The notes under the pieces were generated by a model. It was not told where the DNA came from. It saw only the letters and a program-made list of their open reading frames with translations, and ran no database searches. 64,000 nt of DNA, taken from positions 78,400-142,399 of the forward strand of contig JADQCB010000004.1 of the NCBI GenBank assembly GCA_016278325.1, in the 5' to 3' direction. This DNA is from Actibacterium sp. (GTDB lineage Bacteria; Pseudomonadota; Alphaproteobacteria; Rhodobacterales; Rhodobacteraceae). The translations under genes were made by a program, and so were the position numbers. Below, piece by piece: positions 8,578-18,217 of this stretch; positions within the stretch are counted from its first letter, which is position 1, and the number at the start of each line of letters is the position of its first letter.

Positions 8578-9969
8578 ATGACAAAAGACAGCTCGAACGC
8601 CATGTGGGGCGGTCGCTTTGCGGCCGGTCCCGACGCGATCATGGAGGCGATAAACGCCTCGATCGGTTTCGACCGGCGGCTTGCGGATCAGGATATCCGC
8701 GGCTCCCGCGCCCATGCGGCGATGCTTGGCCGGACAGGTATCGTAAGTGGTAGCGATGCCGAGGCGATCCGGGAAGGGTTGCTCACGGTCTTGTCAGAAA
8801 TCGAGGCCGGGGAATTCGCGTTTTCGTCCGCGCTGGAAGACATCCACATGAATGTCGAGGCGCGGCTGGGTCAGATCATCGGCGCCCCGGCCGGCCGGCT
8901 GCATACGGCGCGGTCGCGAAATGACCAGGTGGCGACGGATTTCAAGCTGTGGGTCCGCGATCAGATCGACGCGGCGACGGCCGGGTTGGAGACGCTGATC
9001 GGCGCGTTGCTGACCCAGGCCGAGGCGGGTGCCGACTGGGTGATGCCGGGCTTTACCCACCTTCAGACGGCGCAGCCGGTGACATGGGGGCATCACATGA
9101 TGGCCTATGTCGAGATGCTGGGCCGCGACCTGTCGCGCTTTGGCGATGCGCGCGCGCGGATGAACGAATGCCCCCTTGGCGCCGCGGCGCTGGCGGGAAC
9201 GAGCTTTCCCATCGACCGTGACATGACCGCCGCGGAACTGGGGTTCGATCGCCCGGCGGCGAATTCGCTGGACGCGGTCAGCGACCGCGATTTCGCGCTG
9301 GAGTTTCTTTCGGCCGCGTCGATCTGCGCGATGCACCTGTCGCGGTTGGCCGAAGAGCTTGTGATCTGGTCCTCGGCGCAATTCCGCTTTGTCACGCTTT
9401 CCGATCGTTTCTCGACCGGGTCCTCGATCATGCCGCAGAAGAAGAATCCCGACGCTGCCGAGTTGATCCGGGCAAAGATCGGCCGCATTTTCGGGGCGAA
9501 TGTTGCGCTGATGATGGTGATGAAGGGGCTGCCTCTGGCCTATTCCAAGGACATGCAGGAGGACAAGGAGCAGGTCTTCGACGCCGCCGACAACCTGATG
9601 CTGGCCCTTGCCGCGATGGCGGGGATGGTCCGCGACATGAGCGCCAATCGCGATGCATTGGAGGCCGCGGCGGCCAGCGGCTTTTCGACCGCGACCGACC
9701 TGGCGGACTGGCTGGTGCGGGTACTGGACATGCCGTTCCGCGAGGCGCATCACGTCACCGGAAAGCTGGTGGCGCTGGCAGAGCAGCGGGGCTGCGACCT
9801 GCCGGATCTCGCGCTGGAAGACATGCAATCGGTGCATGGCGCGATCAGCGAAAGCGTGTTCGACGTTCTGGGGGTGGCCAATTCGGTTGCCAGCCGGACC
9901 AGCTATGGCGGCACGGCGCCCGAGCAGGTGCGCAGCCAGATTGCCCGCTGGAAAGAGAGGCTGGGATGA
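8578..9969 (+). CDS. argH: Argininosuccinate lyase
   Basis: 463 residues, the full length of the family. The fumarase/aspartase superfamily signature [11 protein letters not shown] begins at G281 and contains the flexible catalytic-loop serine. The N-terminal WGGRF and the [13 protein letters not shown] segment with the general-base histidine are present. ArgH splits argininosuccinate into arginine and fumarate, the last step of arginine synthesis. Its TGA overlaps the start of the downstream lipoprotein gene in an ATGA. Divergent from the TlpA gene. Confidence 0.97.
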   Translation: MTKDSSNAMWGGRFAAGPDAIMEAINASIGFDRRLADQDIRGSRAHAAMLGRTGIVSGSDAEAIREGLLTVLSEIEAGEFAFSSALEDIHMNVEARLGQIIGAPAGRLHTARSRNDQVATDFKLWVRDQIDAATAGLETLIGALLTQAEAGADWVMPGFTHLQTAQPVTWGHHMMAYVEMLGRDLSRFGDARARMNECPLGAAALAGTSFPIDRDMTAAELGFDRPAANSLDAVSDRDFALEFLSAASICAMHLSRLAEELVIWSSAQFRFVTLSDRFSTGSSIMPQKKNPDAAELIRAKIGRIFGANVALMMVMKGLPLAYSKDMQEDKEQVFDAADNLMLALAAMAGMVRDMSANRDALEAAAASGFSTATDLADWLVRVLDMPFREAHHVTGKLVALAEQRGCDLPDLALEDMQSVHGAISESVFDVLGVANSVASRTSYGGTAPEQVRSQIARWKERLG

Positions 9970-10100
9970 AAATTCTGTTTTTTCTGGCGGCCCTTTCGCT
10001 GGCCGCCTGCGGCGCCGATGGCCCGCCCGAGACGCCCGGGGTGCGAACCGGCATCAGCGTCAGCGGCACCGCCGAGATCGGCGTCAGCGGAACGAAGTGA
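9966..10100 (+). CDS. Small lipoprotein after argH
   Basis: A 44-residue protein with a lipoprotein signal peptide: [14 protein letters not shown] with lipobox L-A-A-C at residues 12-15. After the lipidated cysteine come only about 29 residues, rich in G, T, V and S. It overlaps argH by 4 nt and is overlapped in turn (TGATG) by the DUF2834 gene, so the three are translationally coupled. A tiny lipoprotein in this place is common in Rhodobacterales. Function unknown; the linkage to argH may be only transcriptional. Confidence 0.78.
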   Translation: MKILFFLAALSLAACGADGPPETPGVRTGISVSGTAEIGVSGTK

Positions 10101-10417
10101 TGTCGCCGCTGCGGATGGCATATCTTGCGCTGGCGGTCTGGGGCGCGGTGCATCCGATGGCCTATTTCATTGCCTGGTTTCGCGCGCATGGCGTCGACCC
10201 GGCCGGGCTGATCGCGGCCTGGCACGCCAACGCGGCGACCTCGGGCCTGACCTGGGATCTGACAATCGCGGCGGTGGCGCTGAGCGTCTGGGTGATCGCC
10301 GAGACGGCGGTGCGCAGGAACTGGGTGGCGCTGTTGGCGATACCGGCCAGCTTCCTGATCGGCCTGTCCTGCGGGCTGCCGCTTTACCTGTTCCTGCGGT
10401 CGCGGCCGATCGACTGA
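10100..10417 (+). CDS. DUF2834-type integral membrane protein
   Basis: 105 residues with three to four hydrophobic helices (about residues 6-26, 50-70 and 76-98) and the pattern of the DUF2834 family, whose members are short polytopic proteins of unknown role. It starts with an ATG that shares one base with the stop of the upstream lipoprotein gene, making it the third gene of the argH operon. No cofactor or catalytic residues stand out. Confidence 0.75.
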   Translation: MSPLRMAYLALAVWGAVHPMAYFIAWFRAHGVDPAGLIAAWHANAATSGLTWDLTIAAVALSVWVIAETAVRRNWVALLAIPASFLIGLSCGLPLYLFLRSRPID

Positions 10418-10461
10418 GTGCAACTTCCCCTGGCTGGATGCGGTTCCCGTGTCTTTCCCGA

Positions 10462-10479
10462 TTGGCCAAAAATTGGCCA
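10462..10479. promoter_or_regulatory. Tandem TTGGCCA repeats upstream of the ATP-grasp gene
   Basis: TTGGCCA occurs at 10462-10468 and again at 10473-10479, 11 bp apart, that is about one helical turn, in the short AT-richer spacer before the ATP-grasp gene. The first copy is part of the palindrome TTGGCCAA. The phasing suggests an operator for a protein bound on one face of the DNA. No regulator is assigned. Confidence 0.35.
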
Positions 10480-10530
10480 TAATGGCGCGTTATCGGCTGC
10501 ATTGTGCAAATTTTTCAGGGTGGAGCAGGA

Positions 10531-11709
10531 ATGACCGAGGCTCAGACGAAGATCCTTGCCGATCGCAGGCTTGCCAAACCGCAGGCGATTGCCGATCTCG
10601 TCAAGATGGCGGCCGCGCGCGGCAAGATCGGGGCGTCGCGTATTTTCCGCGAGATGATCCGGCTGGGGATGCGTCGCAACGGCGTTTCGCAACATGAATA
10701 TTTCGACTGCCAGCTTTACCGCGATGACCTGTCAATCGAGGAAAAGAAGCAGTTTCTTGGCGAAATGGGCAGCTATCGGCTGAACCTGAAGCTCTCGCCG
10801 CCGGGCCTGACACGGATGCGCGGTTTTCTGAACGACAAGATCGCCCACACCGCGCTCTGGCAACGCTGGGGGATCGCGACCACGGAAACCCAGGCGGTGT
10901 TCACCCCTGATCGCTGGCTTGGTCCGATCCGTGTCTTGCGGGACAGGAACGCGATACTGGACTTTCTGATGCAGGACGCGGTTTTTCCGATATTCGGCAA
11001 GCCGGTTACGGGTCAACAGGCGCTTGGCTCGGTCTGTATCGACGCGGTCGATGCCCCGGCCGGAACCGCGCGGCTGGCCGATGGGCGAAGCATTTCGATT
11101 TCGGATCTGGCGGACGAGATCCTGCGCGACTTTCCCGAGGGATACATGTTTCAGTCGGCCGTGAAACAGCACCCCGAGGTTTCGAAGATCGCCGGGCGCG
11201 CGCTGAGTTGCGTGCGGTTCGTCACGGTCATTCAGGACCGCGCCCCGGAGGTTCTGTATGCAAGCTGGAAAATCGCCTCGCCCTCGGCGATGGCGGATAA
11301 TTTCTGGCAGGAAGGCAGCATGCTGTCGCGGGTGGATCCCGACTCGGGGGTGGTGCAGAACTGTGTGCGTGGCAAGGGGCCCGAGGCCCAGCAGATCGAA
11401 ACGCATCCCGTTTCCGGCGCGCGGATCGTCGGCTACCAGCTTCCCGATTGGCAGGCGGCCCGGCAGCTTGTGCTTGATGCCCATGCCATCTTTCCGGTCA
11501 ACGGCTGCCTTGGCTGGGATGTCGGGATCGGTGCGCAAGGGCCTGTTCTGATCGAATGCAATGACAATCCCGGTGCCGAGTTCTATCAACTGGTGTCCGG
11601 TCGGGGCATCATGAACGACGATGTCAGGCCGATCCTTGACAGGGTCATCGCACGCAACCGGAAAATCCTAATGGACAAGCGAAGCCGCCTTTACAAAATC
11701 GATACCTGA
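10531..11709 (+). CDS. Sugar-transfer-associated ATP-grasp protein
   Basis: 392 residues. The C-terminal half carries an ATP-grasp fold of the type found beside sugar transferases: RALSCVRFVTVIQD, then GCLGWDVGIGAQGPVLIECN with the metal-binding E and N, and NPGAEFYQL. Such enzymes are predicted to ligate a carboxylate to an amine in polysaccharide or cell-surface metabolism, but few have been tested. No glycosyltransferase is next to it here, so the context gives no substrate. The ATG at 10531 has GGAGCAGGA just upstream. The spacer before it contains tandem TTGGCCA repeats. Confidence 0.75.
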   Translation: MTEAQTKILADRRLAKPQAIADLVKMAAARGKIGASRIFREMIRLGMRRNGVSQHEYFDCQLYRDDLSIEEKKQFLGEMGSYRLNLKLSPPGLTRMRGFLNDKIAHTALWQRWGIATTETQAVFTPDRWLGPIRVLRDRNAILDFLMQDAVFPIFGKPVTGQQALGSVCIDAVDAPAGTARLADGRSISISDLADEILRDFPEGYMFQSAVKQHPEVSKIAGRALSCVRFVTVIQDRAPEVLYASWKIASPSAMADNFWQEGSMLSRVDPDSGVVQNCVRGKGPEAQQIETHPVSGARIVGYQLPDWQAARQLVLDAHAIFPVNGCLGWDVGIGAQGPVLIECNDNPGAEFYQLVSGRGIMNDDVRPILDRVIARNRKILMDKRSRLYKIDT

Positions 11710-11747
11710 GACTTGCAAACCGCGACGCTTCTGCTAACTGCGCGCGG

Positions 11748-13013
11748 ATGGATCATTTCCTGTATCGCGACGGTGTCCTTCATGCAGAGGATGTGCCGGT
11801 TCCGCGGATCGCCGCGGCGGTCGGCACCCCGTTCTATTGCTATTCCGCGGCCACGCTGACCCGGCATTTCCGGCTGTTCGACGAGGCGTTGGCGGGAACC
11901 GATCACCTGGTCTGCTATGCGATGAAGGCCAATTCGAACCAGGCGGTGCTGCGGCTGATGGCGGGTCTCGGTGCCGGTGTCGACGTGGTGTCGGGCGGGG
12001 AATATGCGCGCGCCATCGCCGCGGGCTTTCCGGGCGACCGGATCGTGTTTTCGGGCGTCGGCAAGACACGCGCCGAGATGCGCGCCGCTTTGCAGGGCGG
12101 CATCCGCCAGTTCAACCTGGAATCCGAACCCGAGATGCACGTGCTGAACGAGGTGGCGCAGTCGCTGGGCATGGTTGCCCCGGTCACGGTTCGGGTGAAC
12201 CCCGACGTTGACGCCAGGACGCATGAGAAGATCGCCACCGGAAAGGCCGAGAACAAGTTCGGCATTCCGATCGCCCGCGCCCGTGCGGTCTTTGCCGAGG
12301 CCGCCGCCCTGCCGGGGCTGAAGGTCGTGGGCATCGACGTGCATATCGGCAGCCAGCTGACCGACCTGGACCCGTTTCGACAGGCCTATCGCAAGGTCGC
12401 CGGGCTGGCCGAGGCGTTGCGCGCCGACGGGCACCGGATCGACCGGCTGGATCTTGGCGGCGGGCTGGGCATCCCCTATGAACGCGCGAACACGGCGCCG
12501 CCGCTGCCGCTGGACTATGGCGCGATGATCAAGCAGGAACTTGGCGAGCTGGGCTGCGAGATCGAGATCGAGCCGGGCCGCCTGATCGCGGGCAATGCCG
12601 GGATTCTCGTCTCGGAAGTGATCTATGTGAAAAACGGCGAAGGGCGGGATTTCGCGATTCTGGACGCGGCGATGAATGATCTTCTGCGCCCGGCGATGTA
12701 TGGCGCCTATCATGACATCGTGCCCGTGGCCGAACCTGGCCCCGGCATCGATCGCCACCGCTATGACGTGGTCGGCCCGGTCTGTGAAACCGGCGACACC
12801 TTCGCGCGGCAGCGCGATCTGCCGCCGCTTGCCGCGGGCGACCTGGTCGCGTTCCGCTCGGCGGGGGCCTATGGCGCGGTGATGGCGTCGGAATACAATA
12901 CCCGCCCACTGATCCCCGAGATCATGGTGAAAGACGATCAATTCGCTGTCATTCGTCCGCGGCCGAGCTTTGACGAGATCATAAATCGCGATACCATTCC
13001 GCGATGGCTCTGA
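11748..13013 (+). CDS. lysA: Diaminopimelate decarboxylase
   Basis: 421 residues of the fold-III PLP decarboxylase family. The PLP lysine is K60 in CYAMKANSNQAV. Other family marks are GVDVVSGGE, HIGSQL, the phosphate-binding GGGLGIPY, EPGRLIAGNAG and the CETGDTFA segment with the cysteine of the neighbouring active site. LysA decarboxylates meso-diaminopimelate to lysine, the final step of lysine synthesis. It is followed after 36 nt by the TIGR02302 gene, a fixed pairing in this order. Confidence 0.96.
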   Translation: MDHFLYRDGVLHAEDVPVPRIAAAVGTPFYCYSAATLTRHFRLFDEALAGTDHLVCYAMKANSNQAVLRLMAGLGAGVDVVSGGEYARAIAAGFPGDRIVFSGVGKTRAEMRAALQGGIRQFNLESEPEMHVLNEVAQSLGMVAPVTVRVNPDVDARTHEKIATGKAENKFGIPIARARAVFAEAAALPGLKVVGIDVHIGSQLTDLDPFRQAYRKVAGLAEALRADGHRIDRLDLGGGLGIPYERANTAPPLPLDYGAMIKQELGELGCEIEIEPGRLIAGNAGILVSEVIYVKNGEGRDFAILDAAMNDLLRPAMYGAYHDIVPVAEPGPGIDRHRYDVVGPVCETGDTFARQRDLPPLAAGDLVAFRSAGAYGAVMASEYNTRPLIPEIMVKDDQFAVIRPRPSFDEIINRDTIPRWL

Positions 13014-13049
13014 CCGGCAATTCCGCGCGGTGGGGCTGCGGGATGGCCG

Positions 13050-15632
13050 ATGCGCGAAATCGAAACGACCCGTGACGAGGCGCTGAAGGCGCTGATCTGG
13101 CCGCTGCGGTTGACGCGGCTGGGGATGGTGGGCGAGCGGGCGACCCGCGCCTTCTGGCCGTTCTGGTCGGTGATCTTGCTGATCCTGGCTGGGCTGGCCT
13201 TCGGACTGCACGACATGCTATCGCGCGCGGGCCTTTGGGTCGCGCTGGCCTGTGCCATGCTGGCCGTGCTTTGGGCGCTTGTCTTCGGGATACGCGCGTT
13301 CCGCTGGCCGGGACTGGCCGAGGCGGCCGAACGGCTTGATCACACGCTGCCGGGGCGCCCGATCGCGGCCTTGTCGGATCGCCAGGCCATCGGAACCGGC
13401 GATTCCGCCTCCGAGGCGGTCTGGCGCGCGCATGTCGCGCGTATGGCGCGCCATGTGCAAGGGGTGCGTCCGGCCCCTGCCGATCTGCGCGTTTCGCGGC
13501 GCGACCCTTACGGGCTGCGCTATGTCGCGGTGATCGCATTCGTTGCCGCGCTGGCCTTCGGGTCGCTGTGGCGGGTGGCAGAGCTGCCCGGCGCGGCCAC
13601 CGGTGGCGGGGCGGCCCTGGCCGCGGGTCCGGCCTGGGAAGGGTGGATAGAGCCGCCGGCCTATACCGGCAAGCCCGGCCTCTATCTCAACGATATTGCC
13701 GCCGGGTCGCTGAGCGTGCCCAGGGACAGCCGGGTGACGCTGCGCCTTTACGGTGAGGTCGGCGCGCTGTCGATCGCGCAAACCGTGTCCGGCGAGCCGG
13801 TGCGGCAGGGCGGTGCGGAGGGGCCCGCCGCGCATGGCTTCGAGATCACGCAGCCCGGCAAGATCGCCATAGAGGGGCCCGGGGGGCGCGCTTGGCAGAT
13901 CGCGATCAGCCCCGATGCGCCGCCCGTGGTCGCCTTCGAAGGGGCGATCCAGCGGCAGGCCGATGGCACGATGCGCCAGGGGTTCACCGCGCGCGACGAT
14001 TACGGCGTCGAGGATGGCGCGGTCACGATAACGCTTGACGAGACCCGACTGGATCGGCGCCACGGCCTTGCCGCGGCCCCCGAACCGCGCGAACCGATCG
14101 TGCTGGACCTGCCGATGCCGATCACCGGCGACCGCCGCGATTTCAGCGAGAGCATTGTCGAAAACCTGTCGAAGCACCCCTGGGTCGGGCTTCCGGTCGA
14201 GATGACGATCACCGCGCGCGACGCGCTGGGACAGCAGGGGCAATCGGCCCCGCTGGCCGTGGCGCTGCCGGGGCGGCGGTTCTTCGACCCCTTGGCCAGT
14301 GCCATCGTCGAACAGCGCCGCGACCTGCTATGGACGCGACAAAACGGCCGGCGCGTGGCGCAGATCCTGCGCGCGATCAGCTATCAGCCCGACGGGCTGT
14401 TCCGCGACATGTCGGATTATCTGAAGCTGCGGGTGGCGATACGCGAACTTGAAGCCGGGATTGCCGCGGGGCTGAGCGTCGATGCCCGCGACCGGGTGGC
14501 CGAGGGGCTGTGGAATATCGCCGTATCGATCGAAGAGGGAGATCTTTCCAGCGCGCTGGAGCGGCTGCGCCGCGCACAGGACCGCCTGTCAGAGGCGATG
14601 CGCAAGGGCGCCTCGGATGACGAGATCGCCGCCCTCATGGAAGAGATGCGCCAGGCGATGCAGGATTACATGCGCCAGCTGGCCCAGGAACAGCAGGAGC
14701 AAGGCAACCAGCAGGCGCAGAACCCACAGGACATGCAGCAGATCACCGGCGCGCAGCTGCAACAGATGCTCGACCGGATGCAGGAACTGATGGAACAGGG
14801 CCGCATGGCCGAGGCGCGGCAGTTGCTCGATCAACTCAACCAGATGATGCAGAACATGCAGGTCACCCAGGGGCCGGGGCAGCAGCAGAGCCCGGGCCAG
14901 CAGTCGATGGAGGGGTTGGCCGAAACCCTGCGTGACCAGCAAGGGCTGAGCGATCAGGCCTTCCGCGATCTTCAGGAACAGTTCAACGGCGGCGCGCAGG
15001 CCGGCCGGAGTGGCGAGAACGAGGGCCGGAACGGCGGTGCCGGTCGCGGCCAGAGCCACGAGGGCCAGCAGGGCGAAGGCGAAGGGCAGCAGGGGGGCGA
15101 TCCGGGCGCGCGGGGGCGGCAGCCGGGACAGCCCGGGCAAAGCCTGGCCGAACGCCAGCAAGCCCTGCGCGAGGAATTGCGCCGCCAGCAACAAGGTCTG
15201 CCGGGGCTGGGCGGCGAGCGAGGCGAGGCCACGCGCGAGGCGCTGGATCGCGCCGGCCGGGCCATGGACCGGGCCGAACGCGCATTGCGCGACGATGACC
15301 TGCCCGGCGCGCTGGACAACCAGTCCGAGGCGATGGAGGCGCTGCGCGAGGGGATGCGCAGCCTGGGCGAGGCGCTGGCGCAACAACAGCAGCAGCAGGG
15401 AAGCCAGGGCCTGGCCATGGGCCAGGGCAACCCCGAGGGCACGCAGCGCGACCCGCTGGGCCGCGAAAGCGGCGCGCAGGGGGCGGTCGGATCGGACGGG
15501 AACATGCTGGGCGGCGAGGACACCCGGGATCGGGCGCAGGAATTGCTCGACGAGCTGCGCCGCCGCTCGTCAGACCGGACCCGCCCGGAGCTGGAACTGG
15601 ACTATCTGCGCCGGCTGCTCGAACGGTTCTGA
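13050..15632 (+). CDS. TIGR02302/DUF4175 family membrane protein
   Basis: 860 residues. Three hydrophobic segments near the N-terminus (about 31-50, 57-80, 155-175) precede a periplasmic-looking beta-rich region, then a long alpha-helical stretch from about 440 with very Gln- and Met-rich heptads (QQEQGNQQAQNPQDMQQ) and a low-complexity G/Q/E-rich part (about 620-780). The family (TIGR02302, DUF4175) is conserved in Alphaproteobacteria beside lysA but has no known activity. The shape suggests an envelope scaffold, which is inference. A hairpin terminator follows. Confidence 0.85.
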   Translation: MREIETTRDEALKALIWPLRLTRLGMVGERATRAFWPFWSVILLILAGLAFGLHDMLSRAGLWVALACAMLAVLWALVFGIRAFRWPGLAEAAERLDHTLPGRPIAALSDRQAIGTGDSASEAVWRAHVARMARHVQGVRPAPADLRVSRRDPYGLRYVAVIAFVAALAFGSLWRVAELPGAATGGGAALAAGPAWEGWIEPPAYTGKPGLYLNDIAAGSLSVPRDSRVTLRLYGEVGALSIAQTVSGEPVRQGGAEGPAAHGFEITQPGKIAIEGPGGRAWQIAISPDAPPVVAFEGAIQRQADGTMRQGFTARDDYGVEDGAVTITLDETRLDRRHGLAAAPEPREPIVLDLPMPITGDRRDFSESIVENLSKHPWVGLPVEMTITARDALGQQGQSAPLAVALPGRRFFDPLASAIVEQRRDLLWTRQNGRRVAQILRAISYQPDGLFRDMSDYLKLRVAIRELEAGIAAGLSVDARDRVAEGLWNIAVSIEEGDLSSALERLRRAQDRLSEAMRKGASDDEIAALMEEMRQAMQDYMRQLAQEQQEQGNQQAQNPQDMQQITGAQLQQMLDRMQELMEQGRMAEARQLLDQLNQMMQNMQVTQGPGQQQSPGQQSMEGLAETLRDQQGLSDQAFRDLQEQFNGGAQAGRSGENEGRNGGAGRGQSHEGQQGEGEGQQGGDPGARGRQPGQPGQSLAERQQALREELRRQQQGLPGLGGERGEATREALDRAGRAMDRAERALRDDDLPGALDNQSEAMEALREGMRSLGEALAQQQQQQGSQGLAMGQGNPEGTQRDPLGRESGAQGAVGSDGNMLGGEDTRDRAQELLDELRRRSSDRTRPELELDYLRRLLERF

Positions 15633-15716
15633 GCGCGGCGGAACGGCCGGCCGGCGCGCGGCACAGGGCAGAGCTTGCGTCGACGCCTCGAACCGGGATT
15701 TTTCCGCAATGACTGT

Positions 15717-15741
15717 GGCGCGCGGCCTATCGCGCGCCTTT
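15717..15741 (+). terminator. Intrinsic terminator between convergent TIGR02302 and DUF1523 genes
   Basis: An 8-bp stem GGCGCGCG / CGCGCGCC (15717-15724 with 15731-15738) is followed by TTT on the + strand. It overlaps the last codons of the convergent DUF1523 gene. Confidence 0.65.
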
Positions 15742-16386
15742 GTTCCCGCCGGTCATCCGGCGCCAGGCCCGGCCGAGCCGGCCGCGCGCGGCATCCGTGC
15801 GCTCGCCCATCGAATCCCAGGACGCCTCGGCATCGTCGAAAAGCGGCTCAAGCGTGCGTTCGCGGAACTGTGCCCAGACCCGCCACAGGAAAACCGCCGC
15901 AGCGAACAGAAGCACGAGGATCACGATGCTGGTCCATGGAATCAGGCGCACATCGGGGCCGGCAACCGGCTGCACGCCGACAGCATTGGGATAGATCGTC
16001 AGGAACTCGCTGCGCCAGCCGTAATGCCGCACCGCGACCCATTCCGGATTTTCCGAGGTCGAGATCAGGTCGCTTGCCTCGGTCTGGAGATTGGAACTGT
16101 CCAGCTTGAAATAGGGCGGCCAGCCCCAGCCCGTATCCTCGTTGCGATAGACGATCGGTCTGCCGTTGGGGCGCACCGCGTTTATGAACCGTACGTCACG
16201 GTTGGTCGGTGCGCCGGCGGTGCCCACGTCGGGCGAAGCCCAGAAGATGGAATTTTCGCCGAAGTCGATGCGGCGCACCTCGGTGTTGACGATCCGGACG
16301 ATATCGCGCTGGGGCAGGGTGTAGTGCAGGAAAGAGAACACCAGCAGCCCGAGCAGCCCCAGGAATGTCCATTTCGCATAGCGCAT
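15727..16386 (-). CDS. DUF1523 family membrane protein
   Basis: 219 residues. An N-terminal helix (WTFLGLLGLLVFSFLHYTLP) is followed by the DUF1523 core with PQRDIVRIVNTEVRR and TGWGWPPYFKLDSSNLQTEA, then a second helix (about 152-170, WTSIVILVLLFAAAVFLWRV) and a basic tail. Topology implies a periplasmic domain between the two helices. Function unknown. It starts 10 nt after the stop of a smaller membrane-protein gene on the same strand, so the two form a unit. Confidence 0.8.
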   Translation of the reverse strand: MRYAKWTFLGLLGLLVFSFLHYTLPQRDIVRIVNTEVRRIDFGENSIFWASPDVGTAGAPTNRDVRFINAVRPNGRPIVYRNEDTGWGWPPYFKLDSSNLQTEASDLISTSENPEWVAVRHYGWRSEFLTIYPNAVGVQPVAGPDVRLIPWTSIVILVLLFAAAVFLWRVWAQFRERTLEPLFDDAEASWDSMGERTDAARGRLGRAWRRMTGGNKGAR

Positions 16387-16396
16387 CGCGCGGACC

Positions 16397-16678
16397 TCAC
16401 ATGAAATTCGTCACATAGACCAGAATGGCCACCGCGCAGATCGGCACGATATAGACACCCCAGATCAGCTTTCGCCGCAGCGAGTGTTCGTAGCTGCGCA
16501 TCCCCTCTTCGATATAGGCCACCCGGTCGGCGGGGTTAAGGGTGCCTTCGGCAATCTCTTCCTCGGCCAGGTTTTCCAGCTTCTCGCGCCGCACCGAACG
16601 GGAATAGAGCGAGACAAGCACATAGAGGACGCTCAGCCCGATCAGGCCGATGACAACGAGCCGGATCAAGGCCAGCAT
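16397..16678 (-). CDS. Small two-helix membrane protein upstream of DUF1523
   Basis: 93 residues from an ATG preceded by GGAGGT. Helix 1 spans about residues 3-24 (ALIRLVVIGLIGLSVLYVLV) and helix 2 about 73-91 (GVYIVPICAVAILVYV); between them lies a charged segment (REKLENLAEEEIAEGT...DRVAYIEEGM). No domain recognised. It is the first gene of a two-gene reverse-strand unit with the DUF1523 gene and is divergent from the M20 peptidase gene. Confidence 0.75.
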   Translation of the reverse strand: MLALIRLVVIGLIGLSVLYVLVSLYSRSVRREKLENLAEEEIAEGTLNPADRVAYIEEGMRSYEHSLRRKLIWGVYIVPICAVAILVYVTNFM

Positions 16679-16796
16679 TGCGCACCTCCGTTCGCGCCTC
16701 TTGCACCACAGTGCCGCCGACGCGGCGGGTTTGTCCACCCGGTTTGCAGATGCAATGGTGATTGCCGGCCGCCGCGAGCGTGGTTATGGTCCGCAC

Positions 16797-18089
16797 ATGA
16801 CAAATTCCGACGCTCTCGAAACCCGTCTGGCCGCCGAGATCACGGCGCGCCGGGACGATCTCGTGGCGCTGACACAGGCGCTGATCCGCATCCCCACGCT
16901 GAATCCGCCGGGCCGCAACTATCGGGAAATATGCGATTTTCTCTCGGACCGGTTAAGCGGCGCGGGCTTTTCCGTCGAATTGGTCCGGGCCGAGGGGGCG
17001 CGCGCCGATAGCGACCGCCACCCGCGCTGGAACATGGTTGCCCGGCGCGACGGCGCCCGACCCGGCGATTGCGTGCATTTCAACTCGCATCACGACGTGG
17101 TCGAGGTCGGGCACGGCTGGACGGTCGATCCCTTCGGCGGCGTGGTCCGCGACGGCCGTGTCTATGGCCGCGGCGCCTGCGACATGAAGGGCGGGCTGGC
17201 CGCGTCGATCGTCGCCGCCGAGGCGTTCATCGCCGCCTGCCCGGATTTCACCGGCGCGATCGAGATCAGCGCCACGGCGGACGAGGAATCCGGCGGCTAT
17301 GGCGGCGTGGCCTATCTGGCCGAAAAGGGCTGGTTCGCGCCCGAGCGCGTGCAGCATGTGATCATCCCCGAGCCCTTGAACAAGGATCGGATCTGCCTGG
17401 GCCATCGCGGTGTCTGGTGGGCCGAGATCGAGACCAAGGGCCGGATCGCGCATGGCTCGATGCCGTTTCTCGGCGATTGCGCAGTGCGCCACATGGGGGC
17501 GGTCCTGGCGGAAATGGAAGAGGTCCTGTTTCCCCTGCTGGCCGGGCGCCACACCGACATGCCGGTGGTCCCCGAAGGGGCGCGCCAATCGACGCTCAAC
17601 ATCAACGCGATCCATGGCGGCGAGCCGGAGCAGGAAGCGGGCTATACCGGGCTTCCGGCGCCCTGTGTGCCCGACCGCTGCCGCATCACCATCGACCGGC
17701 GGGTTCTGATCGAGGAGGATCCCGAAGAGGTCAAGGCCGAAATCGCGGCGATGATGGAGCGGGTCAAGGCCCGGCGCCCCGGCTTCGACTATGAAATCCG
17801 GGAACTTTTCGAGGTCCGGCCCACGATGACCGACCGCGAGGCGCCGGTGGTCCAAACGGTGGCCCGCGCGATCGAGAAGGTTCTGGCGCGGGCGCCGCAA
17901 TATGTCGTATCGCCGGGCACTTACGATCAGAAACATATCGACCGCATCGGCCGGTTGAAGAACTGCATCGCCTATGGGCCCGGCATCCTGGACCTGGCGC
18001 ACCAGCCCGACGAATGGGTGGGAATCGACGACATGACCGACAGTGCGCGGGTGATGGCGCTGACCCTGGCGGAACTTCTGGCCGTTTAG
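16797..18089 (+). CDS. M20 family metallopeptidase (acetylornithine deacetylase/DapE type)
   Basis: 430 residues. The dinuclear zinc site is visible: H and D in FNSHHDVVEVGHGW, the bridging aspartate in GRGACDMKGG, the catalytic glutamate pair in TADEESGGYGG and a further glutamate in IIPEPLNKD. The family removes acyl groups or splits small peptides with a free carboxylate. Typical ArgE or DapE assignments are unsafe because the gene is followed, after 128 nt, by an orphan peptide-binding protein, which points to use on an imported substrate. The start lacks a clear Shine-Dalgarno; upstream in-frame ATGs also exist. Confidence 0.84.
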   Translation: MTNSDALETRLAAEITARRDDLVALTQALIRIPTLNPPGRNYREICDFLSDRLSGAGFSVELVRAEGARADSDRHPRWNMVARRDGARPGDCVHFNSHHDVVEVGHGWTVDPFGGVVRDGRVYGRGACDMKGGLAASIVAAEAFIAACPDFTGAIEISATADEESGGYGGVAYLAEKGWFAPERVQHVIIPEPLNKDRICLGHRGVWWAEIETKGRIAHGSMPFLGDCAVRHMGAVLAEMEEVLFPLLAGRHTDMPVVPEGARQSTLNINAIHGGEPEQEAGYTGLPAPCVPDRCRITIDRRVLIEEDPEEVKAEIAAMMERVKARRPGFDYEIRELFEVRPTMTDREAPVVQTVARAIEKVLARAPQYVVSPGTYDQKHIDRIGRLKNCIAYGPGILDLAHQPDEWVGIDDMTDSARVMALTLAELLAV

Positions 18090-18217
18090 ACGGACCCGGC
18101 GGGGCGAACGCAAGGAGCCAGGCCGTTTGCGCCGCTCGGGCCTTGCCTTCGCGTCCCAAGACGCGTTTGAATGGCGCCGATCCGCAGCTTGCGGGAGCAC
18201 GAGGGAGAAAGATAACC

